From: Nitrospinia bacterium
GTDB lineage: Bacteria > Nitrospinota > Nitrospinia > Nitrospinales > JAJDAT01
Assembly: GCA_029261715.1 (NCBI GenBank)
Contig: JAJDAT010000037.1
Location: 1 to 64,000, forward strand
Length of the DNA stretch: 64,000 nucleotides
Direction: 5' to 3'
A program made the position numbers and the translations under genes. This document shows, piece by piece, positions 49,982 through 60,051 of the stretch; position 1 is the stretch's first letter; each line of letters opens with the position of its first letter. The notes beneath the pieces are model-generated. The model was given only the letters and a program-made list of their open reading frames with translations, made no database searches and had not been told where the DNA came from.

Positions 49982-50404
49982 ATGGAAGAAAATACTCCCC
50001 CATCTAATGAAGGTTTTTCGGGAAGACTTAAAACACTCGTTATATCTTTCGTATTATTTACATTTCTTCTATTTGGAGTTTTTTTTGCCGTTCTGATAAA
50101 AAAGGTTTTCGACTCAAGCGAGGAAAAGCAATGGGAAGCTCGCTTTGAAAAATTAGGAGACCGCTTAAAAGAAAATGGACTCCATAAGCAAGCCATTAAA
50201 CAATACGAAAAATTTCTAAATCAGCCTCAAGTCGACATGAGAAAACGAGCTGGAGTTTCTTTTACTATTGGAGAGCTTTATATGAAGTCTGAGAACTGTC
50301 CAGACGCTTTAGTTTGGTTTTTTCAAACTGATATGGCCGATTCAAACTTTCCGCAAAAAGAAAAGTTAAACTCAAATATAAAAACTTGTTTAGAAAAAAA
50401 ATAA
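49982..50404 (+). CDS. Membrane-anchored TPR-like protein
   Basis: The 140-residue protein has an N-terminal transmembrane segment (about 18-38) and a helical TPR-like remainder (LKENGLHKQAIKQYEKFL). It starts 1 base after the DUF58 stop. Probably a scaffold of the Bat complex. Confidence 0.75.
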   Translation: MEENTPPSNEGFSGRLKTLVISFVLFTFLLFGVFFAVLIKKVFDSSEEKQWEARFEKLGDRLKENGLHKQAIKQYEKFLNQPQVDMRKRAGVSFTIGELYMKSENCPDALVWFFQTDMADSNFPQKEKLNSNIKTCLEKK

Positions 50405-50424
50405 GAGAGCTAAAAAAATTCCTT

Positions 50425-51450
50425 ATGAACACTGGGAATATTTCAAAATATTTTTTTAAGATTCTTATTTGGACAACTTTCTTAAGCGTTTTAGCTGTAT
50501 CTAAAAACCTAAACGCCCAAGAGAATCAATCATTGCCACCCGTCGAAATTCAAGCGTCTGTTGATAAGCCTGTGGCGACAGTTGGAGATTTAATCCGATT
50601 CAAAATCGAACTACGAACTGAAAAGGATATTCGCCCTCAAGAACCAACTCCATTAAAACCCAAAGAAGGCTTAATTTACATCAAACGAGAGATACCGGAA
50701 ATTCGTTTCGAAAATGATCGAAATATAGCTATTTTCTATTATATTTTTCGCGCCGATCTAGTGGGTCGCTTTGCCATCCCTTCAATAAAAATCAAATTTT
50801 TAGCTCCTTATTCAAAAACACCAGGAACCCCTATTGAAGGTTCCATCACTTCCCCTGAAACGTTCGTCGAAGTGCGTTCTGTATTACAAACTAAAGAAGG
50901 ACCTCCTACTCTCCAAGATATCAAACCTCTAATCGAAATTGAACGATCCTGGGTTCGTTACTGGCCATACGCGTTGGCTATCATATTATTCGTTCTTCTA
51001 ATTTATTACTTCGTAAAAAAACGACAAAGAATACTTATTAAGCCTCAGTTTAAACCAATAAAACTAATACCTTGTCACGTTTTAGCTTTACAAGAATTGG
51101 AAACGCTAAAAAAGAAAAATCTACTAACCCAAGGCGAAGTTCGAGAATATCATTTTGAGCTTTCAGATATTTTTAGAAAATATCTGGGAACAAGGTATTC
51201 ATTTCCAGCCTTAGATAGAACGCGACAAGAAATATTTGACTGTCTGGGAAAAAACGTTGAAATGAACGGTTATTTAAAAAGCGCAATCGAATCCATTTTA
51301 GAAGAAACCGACAAAGTTAAGTTTGCTAAAGTCGCCCCTTCTATCCAAGAATCAAACGAAACGCTAGAATCGGTCGTTGAGTTTGTAAAATCTACTATTC
51401 CTATCGCACAAAACAAACAAGAAACCGTCGCAGACCCTGTATTAAAATGA
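50425..51450 (+). CDS. BatD-like protein with DUF4381-like C-terminus
   Basis: The start at 50425 gives a signal-anchor (ISKYFFKILIWTTFLSVLAV). A longer frame from 50386 overlaps the previous gene. The exported part is beta-rich (VEIQASVDKPVATVGDLIRF), as in BatD. After a transmembrane helix (about 180-197) the C-terminal cytoplasmic domain (EVREYHFELSDIFRKYLG) resembles DUF4381/BatD tails. It is shorter than the true BatD at 54418 and overlaps batA by 4 bp. Confidence 0.75.
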   Translation: MNTGNISKYFFKILIWTTFLSVLAVSKNLNAQENQSLPPVEIQASVDKPVATVGDLIRFKIELRTEKDIRPQEPTPLKPKEGLIYIKREIPEIRFENDRNIAIFYYIFRADLVGRFAIPSIKIKFLAPYSKTPGTPIEGSITSPETFVEVRSVLQTKEGPPTLQDIKPLIEIERSWVRYWPYALAIILFVLLIYYFVKKRQRILIKPQFKPIKLIPCHVLALQELETLKKKNLLTQGEVREYHFELSDIFRKYLGTRYSFPALDRTRQEIFDCLGKNVEMNGYLKSAIESILEETDKVKFAKVAPSIQESNETLESVVEFVKSTIPIAQNKQETVADPVLK

Positions 51451-52448
51451 TAACCCAATTCCGATTTGAAGAACCTTTGGCTCTTTTTTTAATATTAATT
51501 ATTCCCTTGTGGATATCTTGGAATCGCCTCCATAAAAAATCGACAATTTTATACTCATCTATAGGGCAATTAAAAAGTTTACGACCAAAAGGACTCTCGG
51601 CAGATTTCTACCTTTCTCCCACTCTAAGATGTCTAGCTATACTTTTTATTATTTTATCTCTAGCAAGACCTCAACAAGGACAAACAACACGCGAGGTATC
51701 GACCAAGGGAGTTGATATTGTTTTAGCTGTTGATGCATCGGGGAGTATGCGGGCTTTAGACTTTAAAAAAGACGAACAAAGAATAACAAGACTAGAAGCT
51801 TTAAAAGACGTCGCTTCGGAGTTCATTCAAAAAAGACAACGAGATCGAATTGGGCTAGTCGCCTTTGGCCAAGAAGCATTTACTCAATGCCCACTTACAT
51901 TAGATCAAAACATTCTACTTTCATTTCTATCTCAACTGACTGTTGGAATCGCCGGAGACTCAACAGCAATTGGCTCAGCATTGGGAATAGCGATAAAACG
52001 CCTTAAAGATTTGGAGTCAAAGTCTAAAGTAATAATTCTATTAACAGATGGAAGAAGCAATGCTGGAACGCTCGCTCCAATTCAGGGCGCCGAGATCGCT
52101 AAAGCTCTCGGAATCAAAGTATATACGATTGGCGTTGGATCAAGAGGAAAAGCTCCCTTTCTTGTAAACACGCTTTTTGGTCAAAGATACGTCTACCAAA
52201 ATGTTGACTTAGACGAAAACACACTCAAAGAAATAGCAAAAATAACAGGAGCGGCATACTTTAGAGCAACTGACTTAGAATCGTTAAAAAATATTTATGA
52301 CCAAATTGACGAGTTAGAAAAAACAGAAATAAAAACATTGGAATATAGTCGATACTTTGAATTATTTCCATATTTCCTGATTCCAGGATTATTTTTATTT
52401 GTCCTTGAAACGATAACAAGTCAAACTCGTTACCAACAAATCCCTTAA
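51447..52448 (+). CDS. batA: BatA: VWA membrane protein
   Basis: The 333-residue protein has two N-terminal helices (about 10-24 and 58-75), a VWA domain with an intact metal site (VDASGSMRALD, TDGRSNAG) and one C-terminal helix. This matches BatA of aerotolerance operons. The VWA domain faces the periplasm. Confidence 0.9.
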   Translation: MITQFRFEEPLALFLILIIPLWISWNRLHKKSTILYSSIGQLKSLRPKGLSADFYLSPTLRCLAILFIILSLARPQQGQTTREVSTKGVDIVLAVDASGSMRALDFKKDEQRITRLEALKDVASEFIQKRQRDRIGLVAFGQEAFTQCPLTLDQNILLSFLSQLTVGIAGDSTAIGSALGIAIKRLKDLESKSKVIILLTDGRSNAGTLAPIQGAEIAKALGIKVYTIGVGSRGKAPFLVNTLFGQRYVYQNVDLDENTLKEIAKITGAAYFRATDLESLKNIYDQIDELEKTEIKTLEYSRYFELFPYFLIPGLFLFVLETITSQTRYQQIP

Positions 52449-52450
52449 AT

Positions 52451-53455
52451 ATGCGCTTTGAACAACCTGAATATCTTTATTTATTTTGGCTATTACCGCT
52501 CTATATAATCTTTATAGTTTCGGCAAACCGGCGGCGTCAAAACAAACTGGACAATTTTTCATCGCCAGAAATACAAACGTCTATAATCAATCCAATTATT
52601 AAGCAAAAAAGAAAACGTAAATCTTTTTTGTTTTTTTTAGTTTTAGCTTGTCTTATTTTTGCCCTTTGCAGACCTCAATGGGGGTTCCAATGGGAAGACT
52701 TAAAACAAAAAGGTCTCGATATAGTCGTTGCAATGGACGTATCTTCGAGTATGCTCGCCGAAGATATAAAACCAAATAGATTAGAACGCGCCAAAAGAAA
52801 AGTTTCAGATCTTATACAAATGCTTATGGGAGATAGAATCGGTTTAGTCGCTTTTGCAGGAGTTAGCTTTATTCAATGTCCACTTACTCTAGACTATTCA
52901 GCCGCAAATATTTTCTTAGATATTTTAGACGCCGACCTTATTCCAATTCCTGGCACTGATCTCGGAGAAGCTATCATTAAGTCTTTGCAAGCGTTCAAAG
53001 AAGAAGATAATACATCTAAAGTAATTATTGTTATCACCGATGGCGAAGACCATGGCGGAAAACTGAACAAAGCGTCGCAAAAAGCAAAAGAAATGGGCGT
53101 TAAAATATTTGCCATAGGAATTGGCGGAGATATTGGAGCGCCTATTCCAAAGCGTGGAGAATCTGGCTTTAAAATCGACAAACAAGGAGAAGTAGCGCTT
53201 ACTAAGTTAGATGAAAACGCCCTACAAACCGTCGCAATAGAAACTGGAGGCGCGTATGTCAGGTCTGTTACTGGAGATATGGATTTAAAAAAGATCTACT
53301 TAGAAAATATTAAAGAACAATTAAACGATAGCGAATTAAAAAGTGGGCGAAAAAAAATTTGGCAAGATCGATTTCAATGGTTCTTAGTTGTGGCATTAGC
53401 TTTACTAACTTTAGAATCTTATCAAAGAAACCGAATAAACCATCGCCCCTCTTAA
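52451..53455 (+). CDS. batB: BatB: VWA membrane protein
   Basis: The 334-residue paralogue of BatA starts two bases after its stop. It has the same helix-VWA-helix layout, with MDVSSSMLAED and TDGEDHGG. An extra loop before the last strands (KRGESGFKIDKQGE) is typical of BatB. It likely pairs with BatA. Confidence 0.9.
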   Translation: MRFEQPEYLYLFWLLPLYIIFIVSANRRRQNKLDNFSSPEIQTSIINPIIKQKRKRKSFLFFLVLACLIFALCRPQWGFQWEDLKQKGLDIVVAMDVSSSMLAEDIKPNRLERAKRKVSDLIQMLMGDRIGLVAFAGVSFIQCPLTLDYSAANIFLDILDADLIPIPGTDLGEAIIKSLQAFKEEDNTSKVIIVITDGEDHGGKLNKASQKAKEMGVKIFAIGIGGDIGAPIPKRGESGFKIDKQGEVALTKLDENALQTVAIETGGAYVRSVTGDMDLKKIYLENIKEQLNDSELKSGRKKIWQDRFQWFLVVALALLTLESYQRNRINHRPS

Positions 53456-53552
53456 GGACCGTCAAACTTTGGACAGATTTAGATCTTTTTTTAATAACGC
53501 TTCAATTGTATTTAAATCTACCTAGGTAATTTTTTTTAAAAAAAACACACTG

Positions 53553-54410
53553 ATGAGCCGCTTTAATTTTCAAATGAAAACCATTTTCTATATTTTTTTA
53601 TTTTCTTTTTTTTGCATAGAGTTTGCGATAGCGCAAATTGCTAAACCTTTAGCCGAAGTTGGCCAATCCAATTATTTGGACGGAAATTTTCAAGAAGCCG
53701 CAAAAAACTTTAATTCTGCTTTCGATCAATCTCCAAACAAGGCTTCTTTAGCTTACAATTTAGCAAATAGTCAATACCGACTTGGACAGTTTGATCAAGC
53801 TCTTCAATCTTTCAATCAAGCGGCTGTCATAACTCAAGATTCGGAGTTAAAACAAAAAGCTTATTATAATGCAGGCAATGCGTCATTTAACCTTGGAAAG
53901 CTTGAACAAGCTGTAGATTCTTACAAAAAAGCTTTAGAACTAAATCCAGACGATTTAGAGGCAAAATACAATTTAGAGTTTTCTAGAGATCAATTAAAAA
54001 AGCGCCAACAAAACGAAAAACAAAAAAAACCTTCAGATAAAGATAACAAAGATTCTGAAAAACAAGATCCTAACAAATCTAAATCCCAAAAGGACCAAGA
54101 AAATGACAAAGACTCCAAAGAAAACCAGGAAACAAATTCTCAACCAAAGAACAATGAAGAAAACCCAAATTCAAAAACTTCTGAAGATGAACCTATAAAA
54201 GATTCTCAAAAAAAGTCTGCGGACAACCAAGAAACAGAGGATAAAGAACACGGCAATCAAACCGTTGGAGAAACTACTCAACAAGATGAACTTTCTAAAG
54301 AACAAGCCGAACAATGGCTATTGTCCATTAATGAAAACCGTAAGAAATTTGGGCAAATGCAGGCAAAAAAGCTAAAACCCAACTCAGAATATCGAGGTAA
54401 AGACTGGTAA
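53553..54410 (+). CDS. batC: BatC: TPR protein
   Basis: The 285-residue precursor has a signal sequence (IFYIFLFSFFCIEFAIAQ) and three TPR units up to about residue 145 (YYNAGNASFNLGKLEQAVDS). A long Lys/Asp/Gln/Glu-rich low-complexity segment follows, and then a short conserved C-terminal end. The 97-base gap before it (53456-53552) could hold an internal promoter. Confidence 0.85.
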   Translation: MSRFNFQMKTIFYIFLFSFFCIEFAIAQIAKPLAEVGQSNYLDGNFQEAAKNFNSAFDQSPNKASLAYNLANSQYRLGQFDQALQSFNQAAVITQDSELKQKAYYNAGNASFNLGKLEQAVDSYKKALELNPDDLEAKYNLEFSRDQLKKRQQNEKQKKPSDKDNKDSEKQDPNKSKSQKDQENDKDSKENQETNSQPKNNEENPNSKTSEDEPIKDSQKKSADNQETEDKEHGNQTVGETTQQDELSKEQAEQWLLSINENRKKFGQMQAKKLKPNSEYRGKDW

Positions 54411-54417
54411 AGAACAC

Positions 54418-56217
54418 ATGACTTTTCGAACAAATCACTTAATTAAAAAAACTATCAGAGTTTTTTTATTCACATATTTTTTACATCTTTGCGTTAGCTC
54501 CGCTTTTGCTGATCAAGTCTCAATCTTAGCTACTGTTGATAAAAACCAGGGAACCCTAGAAGATGTGTTTAATCTGACAATAACCGTAAAAGGAGTTCGC
54601 AATTCTCCAAAACCTATCTTGCCTTCAATTCCAAACTTTTCTGTAAGACAATCAGGAACCCAATCTTCTGTACAAATAGTGAATGGGACGATGACATCTT
54701 CAACCAAACACAACTTTTTATTAACTCCTCAAAAAACGGGGAAATTTACTATAGATTCTGCAAAGCTTGAATATGAAGGGCAAGAATATTTATCAAATGC
54801 GGTTCAAGTGGAAATTAGCGACGCCCCAAAACAAACGGCAAATAACCAAGCCCCAGTATTTGCTGAAACTTTTGCATCAACAACAACGCCATATGTGAAT
54901 GAACAACTTATTTTCACTTTTAAACTATATAGAAGAGTAGAAACAAAGAATATTCAATTAAACCTTCCATTTGATAGTTTCAGAGAAGAACAACTAAAAA
55001 AACCAACAGACTACTCTCAGGTTTTGAATGGATTGCAATATCAAATCAGCGAATTTTCAACCGCTCTATTCCCCACGAAAACAGGGAGCATAGAAATTCC
55101 TGGAGCCGCTGTAAATTTAGATTTAGTTATAAGAAATCGTAGATCTCAATCACAAGATCCTTTCAATTTATTTTTTAACGATCCATTTTTTGGTCACTCT
55201 GGCCGGTTACAACATAAGGTTATCCGCACAAAACCCATTTCAATTAATGTCAAACCTTTGCCCAAAAAGGGAAAACCTTCTAATTTCTCCAATCTTGTAG
55301 GTAAATTCAAAATTTCTGCAAGTATGGGAAAAGTAAAAATTAAAGCGGGAGATACCTCAACCTTAACCATAAAAATTTCAGGAGTAGGAAATATTCAAGA
55401 TGCCATTTTTACTCTTCCTGACCTTACTGAAAATTTCAAAACATATTCAGATGAACCTAAATTAGAAAAAAGCGCGAGAAACCAAAAGTTCTACGGGGAA
55501 AAAACATTTAAATTCGCTCTTGTCCCTCTGAAAGAAGGAAACTTTCAAATACCATCACTAACATTGTCTTATTTTGATGTAGAAGAAGAACGCTATATAA
55601 CAGCTAAAACAGAACCTATTCTATTAGAAACTCTACCTAGTGAAAACGACGAAAAATTAAATGTCGTTGATTCAAAAAATTTAACCCAAGGTAAAATCAA
55701 AGTTTTGGGAACAGATATTTTTCCAAATCACACTAATTTAATAGATTTCTCAAATCAAAAACCAACAGAGGCAGATAAGTCGATTTATTACGCTGGTGGG
55801 GTTATTCCCATTTTTAGTTATCTGGTAATTGCTGCGCTTGCTCGCCAAAAAAGAAAATTTCAACATAATTCAGCTTTTGCTCGTAACAAAAAAGCTTATA
55901 AATTAGCAAAAACAAAACTAGACTCTCTTTCATCAAAAAATCACAATTCAAAAACTTTCATTCAAGAACTTTCCCAAATTCTAAGAGAATACATTGGCGA
56001 CAAATTAAATCTAAATGGGGCCGCTTTTACCTCTGATGAAGCGATAAACAAATTAAAGGAAAAAAGTTTTCCAGAAGAACAAATTATTACGATACAAAAC
56101 CTATTAGAAAAACTTGAAAAATTTCAATATGGAGGAATCGAAATAACTACAGACTTTCAAAGTAATCTAATAGATCAATCTTTAGAAACATTAAAAAAAC
56201 TGGAAAAACTGTCGTGA
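54418..56217 (+). CDS. batD: BatD: oxygen-tolerance family membrane protein
   Basis: The 599-residue protein has a signal peptide (VFLFTYFLHLCVSSAFA), several beta-sandwich domains typical of the BatD/oxygen tolerance family (VSILATVDKNQGTLEDVFNL, TPYVNEQLIFTFKLYRRVE), a transmembrane helix near 455-470 and a helical cytoplasmic tail. It follows batC by 7 bases. Confidence 0.9.
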   Translation: MTFRTNHLIKKTIRVFLFTYFLHLCVSSAFADQVSILATVDKNQGTLEDVFNLTITVKGVRNSPKPILPSIPNFSVRQSGTQSSVQIVNGTMTSSTKHNFLLTPQKTGKFTIDSAKLEYEGQEYLSNAVQVEISDAPKQTANNQAPVFAETFASTTTPYVNEQLIFTFKLYRRVETKNIQLNLPFDSFREEQLKKPTDYSQVLNGLQYQISEFSTALFPTKTGSIEIPGAAVNLDLVIRNRRSQSQDPFNLFFNDPFFGHSGRLQHKVIRTKPISINVKPLPKKGKPSNFSNLVGKFKISASMGKVKIKAGDTSTLTIKISGVGNIQDAIFTLPDLTENFKTYSDEPKLEKSARNQKFYGEKTFKFALVPLKEGNFQIPSLTLSYFDVEEERYITAKTEPILLETLPSENDEKLNVVDSKNLTQGKIKVLGTDIFPNHTNLIDFSNQKPTEADKSIYYAGGVIPIFSYLVIAALARQKRKFQHNSAFARNKKAYKLAKTKLDSLSSKNHNSKTFIQELSQILREYIGDKLNLNGAAFTSDEAINKLKEKSFPEEQIITIQNLLEKLEKFQYGGIEITTDFQSNLIDQSLETLKKLEKLS

Positions 56218-56972
56218 AACAAAAGATTTTTATATCGACAATTATATTATGTCTACATCTATTGGCCTTACCATGCTTAGCCGAGGAAAATGATACATTA
56301 TCTAAAGTAGCCTTAGCCAATGATTTATCATTAAAATCAAAGTACCGAGAAGCGCTTTCAATCTACGATAAACTCATTGATTCAAACCACGAGAATGCGT
56401 ATGTATATTACAACATGGCCAACATTTATTACCGGCTTGGGGAAATTGAAAACTCAATATTATTTTACAGTCGAGCCAAGCGTTTAGCCCCTCGCGATCA
56501 AAATATTGAAGCAAATTTTCGCTATGTTATATCTAAAACCGAAGATAAAATTTATGAAGCCCCTGCACCATTTTTAAATAAAACTCTAGTTTGGTTAGAC
56601 GATTTCGAGTTTTGGGAACTTGTAAAAGGGCTCATTCTAATCAATATTTTGTTTTGGGTTTCTATGACACTAAACATTTGGTTTAAAACCGAATTAATTA
56701 ACAATTTAAAAAAAGGAACAGCGGTTTTATTAATTGTTATGATAACTTCTGTTAGCGCAAAACTTTACTATCAAAAAAGTTACCAAACGGGAGTAGCAAT
56801 GGCAGAGCGCATCGAAATAAAATCAGGACAAGGCAATAAAAACATTACTTTATTCCAACTTCACAAAGGAGCTATTGTCAGAATATTAGGGGAGGAAAAT
56901 GGCTGGTATAAAATCCAGTTATCCGATAAGAAAAGCGGATGGGCTCCTCAAAAAACTATATCAAAAGTTTGA
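56214..56972 (+). CDS. batE: BatE: TPR plus SH3 protein
   Basis: It starts with GTG in a 4-base overlap with the batD stop (GTGA). The 252-residue protein has a signal peptide, two TPR units (YVYYNMANIYYRLGEIENSI), two central helices and a C-terminal bacterial SH3 domain (ERIEIKSG, GAIVRILGEENGWYKIQL). SH3 domains of this kind may bind cell wall or peptides. Last gene of the operon. Confidence 0.87.
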   Translation: MKQKIFISTIILCLHLLALPCLAEENDTLSKVALANDLSLKSKYREALSIYDKLIDSNHENAYVYYNMANIYYRLGEIENSILFYSRAKRLAPRDQNIEANFRYVISKTEDKIYEAPAPFLNKTLVWLDDFEFWELVKGLILINILFWVSMTLNIWFKTELINNLKKGTAVLLIVMITSVSAKLYYQKSYQTGVAMAERIEIKSGQGNKNITLFQLHKGAIVRILGEENGWYKIQLSDKKSGWAPQKTISKV

Positions 56973-56986
56973 TATAAGTCGAACAA

Positions 56987-57826
56987 CTAACTCTCAGAAA
57001 GAAACATACCTACCGCAGAATCAAACTCTTCTTTAACAAACTCTTTTACTTCATTCCATTTTTTTTCGGAAAGACCAACCATATCCCAGGCATCTAACTT
57101 TACCAGAGGAATCACCGACGACCCACTTCCCCCCAGTGTTAATTCATATGCCATAATATCTCCTAAATGTAGTATAGAAGCCTCGGTGGGGAAGTTCTTT
57201 GATTTTCCAGGGTCGTGATGAAAAGCAATAGGTTCAATCAATCTATCTGGCAACTCCCAAGCCTTTAATAAAGCCTCGGCTACCACTGAATGATCAAAGC
57301 CAAAAGATTCTCTTTCTAAAACAAATAAAGGCTCATTCCGTTTACCGGATTCTTCAACTATTTTTATTGATCGGTTTGGCATTTTATTAAAAACAATCAA
57401 ACTACCCAAGTCATGCAACATCCCCATTGCATAAAACCGATCCGGATCCTCTTCTCCTTTTTGCGAAGCTAGAGATTTTGCCGCAAGTCCACAACCTAGA
57501 CTGTGTTTCCAAAAAGCGTCCATTGCAACGCATTTTTGATTTCCACCTTTAAACTGGCTGACTACTGAAGCGGCTAGAACCAAATCCGTTAGCTGTTGTG
57601 TTCCAATAACATTCAGAGCATGCTCAACTGTTTCAATTTTGGCGGAAAACCCATAATACGAACTATTAACAATACGTAATAAACGCGTAGTTAAATTGGG
57701 ATCGCCTTTAATTATGCTGGCAATTTCCTCAAAAGAAGAGTCTGGATTTTGAATGGTTTTTTGAATCTTAAAATAAATTACAGGAAGAGTGGCTATCCAA
57801 TCGTCGCCGAGCAAATTCGCGTCCAC
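56987..57826 (-). CDS. HDOD-domain signalling protein
   Basis: The 279-residue protein matches the HDOD domain (LTTRLLRIVNSSYYGFSAKI, AMGMLHDLGSLIVF, ALLKAWELPDRLIEPIAFHH). HDOD proteins act in signal transduction, often with cyclic-di-GMP pathways or chemotaxis. The first residues PVIYFKIQKTIQNPDSSFEE are usual. It converges with the bat operon. Confidence 0.9.
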   Translation of the reverse strand: MDANLLGDDWIATLPVIYFKIQKTIQNPDSSFEEIASIIKGDPNLTTRLLRIVNSSYYGFSAKIETVEHALNVIGTQQLTDLVLAASVVSQFKGGNQKCVAMDAFWKHSLGCGLAAKSLASQKGEEDPDRFYAMGMLHDLGSLIVFNKMPNRSIKIVEESGKRNEPLFVLERESFGFDHSVVAEALLKAWELPDRLIEPIAFHHDPGKSKNFPTEASILHLGDIMAYELTLGGSGSSVIPLVKLDAWDMVGLSEKKWNEVKEFVKEEFDSAVGMFLSES

Positions 57827-58114
57827 AGACTATTTTCCTCAAAATCATTTAAAGACCTAAATTCCTCAAGCCGGAAAGAATGATAAATCCAAACCTGACA
57901 AGGAAAATTAATTCCTATGAAAATGGCCCTCAAAATTACGGAGATTAAAACCCCTTGAGTTTAAACTAAGCTATGAACTCGTTTCAATCGATTTCCTTAA
58001 TCAATTTTTATCTATATGGGATATTTCTAATAAAGTAACCTAAATAAAGCTCTATTTCTTATTTAAATATGACAACGCCAAAATCAATATTTTTTCCCCT
58101 CATACAAAAGTAAT
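57827..58114. other. Intergenic stretch, no feature seen
   Basis: This AT-rich stretch lies between the HDOD gene and the Xre regulator gene. I found no ORF with a ribosome site, no RNA gene and no clear hairpin. Confidence 0.5.
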
Positions 58115-58504
58115 TCAGTTTTGAGGATCTGCTCCCTCCAAAAAACCTCTCAATAAAGCCGACTTTTCTTGGTTGCCATTATAAACTCTTATAAACTTTT
58201 TAAGCAGTTCTCTCAATCTTTCGTCTTTTTTTTGAGGCAGAATATCTTCATAAAAATCAGTTCCAACATTATCGTCTTTTCCCTGCCTAAACATCCTACC
58301 GTTACCAGTTAATAGCCAGATAATATCTAAATCGGTCTCGTTATATAATTTCACTAAGGTCTCTGAGGAAGGAAGCGATTTATCATTTTCTAACTCTGAC
58401 AAAGAGCTCGCCGCAACATTAATCTTCTCAGACAAACCAATTAGCTTAAGTTTCGAGGTCGATCGCCATTTCCTCAACCTCTTTCCTATTGAATCATTTT
58501 CCAT
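58115..58504 (-). CDS. Xre-family transcriptional regulator
   Basis: The 129-residue protein has an N-terminal HTH_3 domain (GKRLRKWRSTSKLKLIGLSE, NVAASSLSELENDKSLPS) with the DIIWLLTGNG sequence common in CI-type repressors, and a short C-terminal helical part. It could be a host regulator or a relic of another phage; no phage genes are next to it. Confidence 0.85.
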   Translation of the reverse strand: MENDSIGKRLRKWRSTSKLKLIGLSEKINVAASSLSELENDKSLPSSETLVKLYNETDLDIIWLLTGNGRMFRQGKDDNVGTDFYEDILPQKKDERLRELLKKFIRVYNGNQEKSALLRGFLEGADPQN

Positions 58505-59156
58505 AACTTATAACTCACCTTTTCTTTAACCATCCAACAAATTCGATTTTATTTTTTTGAGATATTAACTCTGTTAAAATTGTTCGACTCATCAAGTATG
58601 CTTTTTAAACAATTAAAACCAATGCCTAAAATATTTTTAGGCTATCAAAAAAATTTTCCGATTACCATTTAGTTTTTGCATTTTTACGAGCAACTGTCTT
58701 TAGGGTAGATCTATTCTATAATATTACTTGAACAACATTACAAGCAATAAATCATTATATTATCAATCTTTTTGAAGAAAAGTCATTATTTTACGTTTTT
58801 TTAAAAAAAGTCCTAACATCGCAAATATTTTTGCCTGCAAAAACAAATCAAAGGAAGACTAACATTACCTCTTACCTTTGAAACACCTCTTATTCGTTTT
58901 TGTTAAAACTGCTTTAAGTTTATTTCAAGATTTTAGTTTTTTGCTTTAAAAACACTTCAACGTTCAGTCCTATTTATTCTATTCAAACCTTATAAGGGCT
59001 TCCGAATTTAAAAAGAGAAATTTTCTTTACCCACAATTCGAATTCTGGAAAAGCATTTTTTTAGGAAGGTTTTTTTATAAAAGAGCGGACATTTTAACTT
59101 AGTTAAAAAAAGAAGTGGTTTGAATTAAGGGTGGGTATTGCTAGTGATGTTAAAAA
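58505..59156. other. Long non-coding region with palindromes
   Basis: No ORF with a ribosome site is apparent in 652 bases. Two perfect inverted repeats occur: GCCTAAAA-TAT-TTTTAGGC (58623-58641) and TTTTAACT-T-AGTTAAAA (59092-59108). Neither has a typical terminator T run on the useful side, so operators or stem-loops of an untranslated RNA are possible. Confidence 0.45.
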
Positions 59157-59855
59157 CTATGGATAAACTTTTTCTTCAAAACGGTAACCAACGCCTCGAA
59201 CTGTTTCAATATGATTACCAGCAGTCTTTAGTTTTGTTCGCAGCCTCTGAATGTGAGTATCAACCGTGCGAGAAAATATCTTCTCGTTATACCCCCAAAT
59301 ACGTTCAAGCAAATAGTCTCTAGATTTTACCTGACCCGGTTTTTCCATTAAATTTGATAACAACTTAAATTCTGTTGAAGTTAGTCGAACAGCTTCGCCA
59401 TTAACCGTCACTTCATGGTTTTCTATATCTACAGTTAAATCGGGCCATTCATATTTTTTTCTTTCTCTTGAGGTTCCATCTCCTCGCTTCAAAACATTCT
59501 TTATCCGCAAAATCAATTCACGATAGTTAAATGGCTTCGTAATATAATCGTCAGCTCCAAACTCCAAGCCAAGTATTCTATCTATCGTTTCTCCTTTTGC
59601 CGTTAACATAATAATTGGAGTATGCTTCAAAGTTTCATTTAACTTAATTTTTTTACAAAGCTCTAAACCATTCATCTTTGGCATATTAATATCTAATAAA
59701 ATCAAAGACGGCCTTATTTCTTGCAATTTAGAAAACCCAGATTCTCCATCAGTAGCCCGATAAATTTTGAAATTTTCTTTATTTAATTTCAACGCTAAGA
59801 AATCAATCAGCTCAGTATCGTCGTCAACAATTAATATAGTTTTTTCATTACTCAT
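59157..59855 (-). CDS. OmpR/PhoB-type response regulator
   Basis: The start at 59855 has the ribosome site GGAGG 6 bases upstream. A longer frame begins at 59870. The 232-residue protein has a receiver domain (acidic triad VDDD, phospho-acceptor Asp55 in LILLDINMP, TAKGE, Lys in TKPF) and a C-terminal winged helix (LTSTEFKLLSNLM, SRTVDTHIQRLRTKL). No histidine kinase gene is adjacent within the window. Confidence 0.93.
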   Translation of the reverse strand: MSNEKTILIVDDDTELIDFLALKLNKENFKIYRATDGESGFSKLQEIRPSLILLDINMPKMNGLELCKKIKLNETLKHTPIIMLTAKGETIDRILGLEFGADDYITKPFNYRELILRIKNVLKRGDGTSRERKKYEWPDLTVDIENHEVTVNGEAVRLTSTEFKLLSNLMEKPGQVKSRDYLLERIWGYNEKIFSRTVDTHIQRLRTKLKTAGNHIETVRGVGYRFEEKVYP

Positions 59856-60051
59856 GAAACCTCCAAACAAAATTGGAAAATCATTATTATTCTAAATAAC
59901 CAGTTAATCTATCTTCCAACTTGTTGGCCTTATTTTATACTAAATTAAATAACGAAAAAATAAATTCGTTTAATTATGGTAAAAAAAACTACATTTTTCG
60001 AAAAATCTAACAAATAAAGGTCAAACTTAAGGCTCTCTTCCTAAAAACGTT

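Noticed and set aside
58115-58504. Second prophage around the Xre regulator
   Set aside because: The CI-like sequence is suggestive, but no phage gene, integrase or att-like repeat lies nearby.
39123-60050. Recurrent AAAACGTT motif before genes
   Set aside because: It appears in several intergenic regions (for example 44177, 47955 and 60042) but also in coding DNA, and it is short, palindromic and AT-rich. Chance cannot be excluded without counting.
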